A stretch of DNA of 64,000 nt from Cyclobacterium lianum (GTDB lineage Bacteria > Bacteroidota > Bacteroidia > Cytophagales > Cyclobacteriaceae). Under the pieces are notes generated by a model. The model worked only from the letters and a program-made list of their open reading frames with translations, made no database searches and was not told the origin of the DNA. The stretch is from the NCBI RefSeq assembly GCF_900143075.1, contig NZ_FRCY01000022.1:27155-91154 (forward strand), given 5' to 3'. Shown one piece after another: positions 63,750-64,000 of the stretch (position 1 is the stretch's first letter; each line of letters begins with the position of its first letter). A program made the translations under genes and the position numbers.

Positions 63750-63886
63750 CTACTTTAGGTAAATTATGTTGTCTTAAACATATAGCTATGAAGGTACAAA
63801 ATACCAACCAAAACACGACGGATATATCTTGCGAATGTCCGAAAAAAAATCTTTGATAAAATACAATATACTGAAAATCAGGACAG

Positions 63887-64000
63887 TTACTGTTCTGATC
63901 CTGCCCATTTTTCCAGGTCTTCCCCACTCGACTTCCAAACTGTAGTACTTTCGGTGCTCCAACTGTTCAAAGAATCCGCTGATTCTGATACTGAAGACGT
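63887..64000 (-). CDS. Possible C-terminus of a minus-strand gene cut by the right edge
   Basis: On the minus strand, 37 codons from 64000 are open to a stop at 63889-63887. The visible residues are Ser/Thr/Glu-rich (TVWKSSGEDLEKWAGSEQ at the end), as in many acidic C-terminal tails, and unlike a random frame. The rest lies outside the window, so this cannot be settled. Confidence 0.3.
   Translation of the reverse strand, partial: TSSVSESADSLNSWSTESTTVWKSSGEDLEKWAGSEQ

Larger units (their letters stand above)
63660..64000. other. Intergenic region at the right edge
   Basis: 341 bp after the efflux channel gene. It holds the two hairpins described, AT-rich DNA, a 22-codon plus-strand frame from 63788 (not supported) and a possible end of a minus-strand gene. 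No RNA gene or repeat copy is seen. Confidence 0.4.

Noticed and set aside
1..64000. CRISPR arrays, insertion sequences, prophage, integrons, restriction or toxin-antitoxin systems
   Set aside because: Looked for repeated spacers, transposase or integrase motifs and paired small genes; none found. The dispersed hairpin repeats have no coding capacity and are not CRISPR (no regular spacing).

Overview
This window reads as chromosomal DNA of a Bacteroidota bacterium, most likely of the order Cytophagales. The evidence is: families almost confined to that phylum (PorV/PorQ-like barrel, Porin_10 porin, DUF4412, CTC-type L25, GH3/serine-hydrolase fusion, TPR-histidine kinase); poor Shine-Dalgarno sequences with -7 boxes of the TAnnTTTG type; lipoproteins and Sec/Tat signals of a Gram-negative cell; and an lpxK gene for lipid A. 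No tRNA, rRNA, CRISPR array, insertion sequence, integrase or phage gene was found. The gene content is mostly housekeeping and signalling, densely packed, with a few AT-rich gaps.

Layout. 1-6.6 kb: end of an outer-membrane barrel gene, universal stress protein, DUF4412 secreted protein, folA (TTG start), cinA, and an acyltransferase E2. 6.6-11.2 kb (minus): a tightly coupled operon OsmC - 79-aa protein - Cache lipoprotein - hybrid histidine kinase. 11.6-16.7 kb (plus): site-2 protease/CBS, P2A cation ATPase and CoA-transferase, each overlapping the next by 4 bp. 17-20.6 kb (minus): Tat-exported class V aminotransferase, the collapsed remnant of an FAD-dependent desaturase-like gene, and a TPR histidine kinase. 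21.1-24.6 kb: arginase, then a minus-strand nitrilase-Nudix pair and a secreted EEP nuclease-like protein. 25-29 kb: a 1337-residue GAF/PAS/hybrid kinase with HPt. 29.1-33.7 kb: prs, rplY, pth, a thiamine-binding protein and Wzi. 33.7-41 kb: Dabb lipoprotein, single-domain response regulator, GH3/beta-lactamase fusion, Na+/solute symporter, small membrane protein and aldo/keto reductase. 41.3-48 kb (minus): lpxK - porin - miaE, then MacB-like permease - GMC oxidoreductase. 48-51 kb: Nif3-like, zinc-ribbon coiled-coil, secreted unknown, phosphatase. 51-54.4 kb: menaquinone genes menI-menF-menD. 54.5-57 kb: myo-inositol oxygenase and a second symporter. 57.2-63.7 kb: an RND efflux operon (adaptor, pump, outer-membrane channel). 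The right edge cuts a possible minus-strand gene.

The most noteworthy observations are: the FAD-oxidoreductase pseudogene, in which start and end of the protein are joined after loss of the middle; a small family of hairpin-bearing dispersed repeats, two in tandem before pth, whose end supplies the pth start codon; the OsmC/Cache-lipoprotein/hybrid-kinase operon; the protease-ATPase-CoA-transferase operon; and a strong hairpin just upstream of the symporter behind the inositol oxygenase. I found no clear defence or mobile system. All calls are from reading translations and motifs by eye, without database searches.
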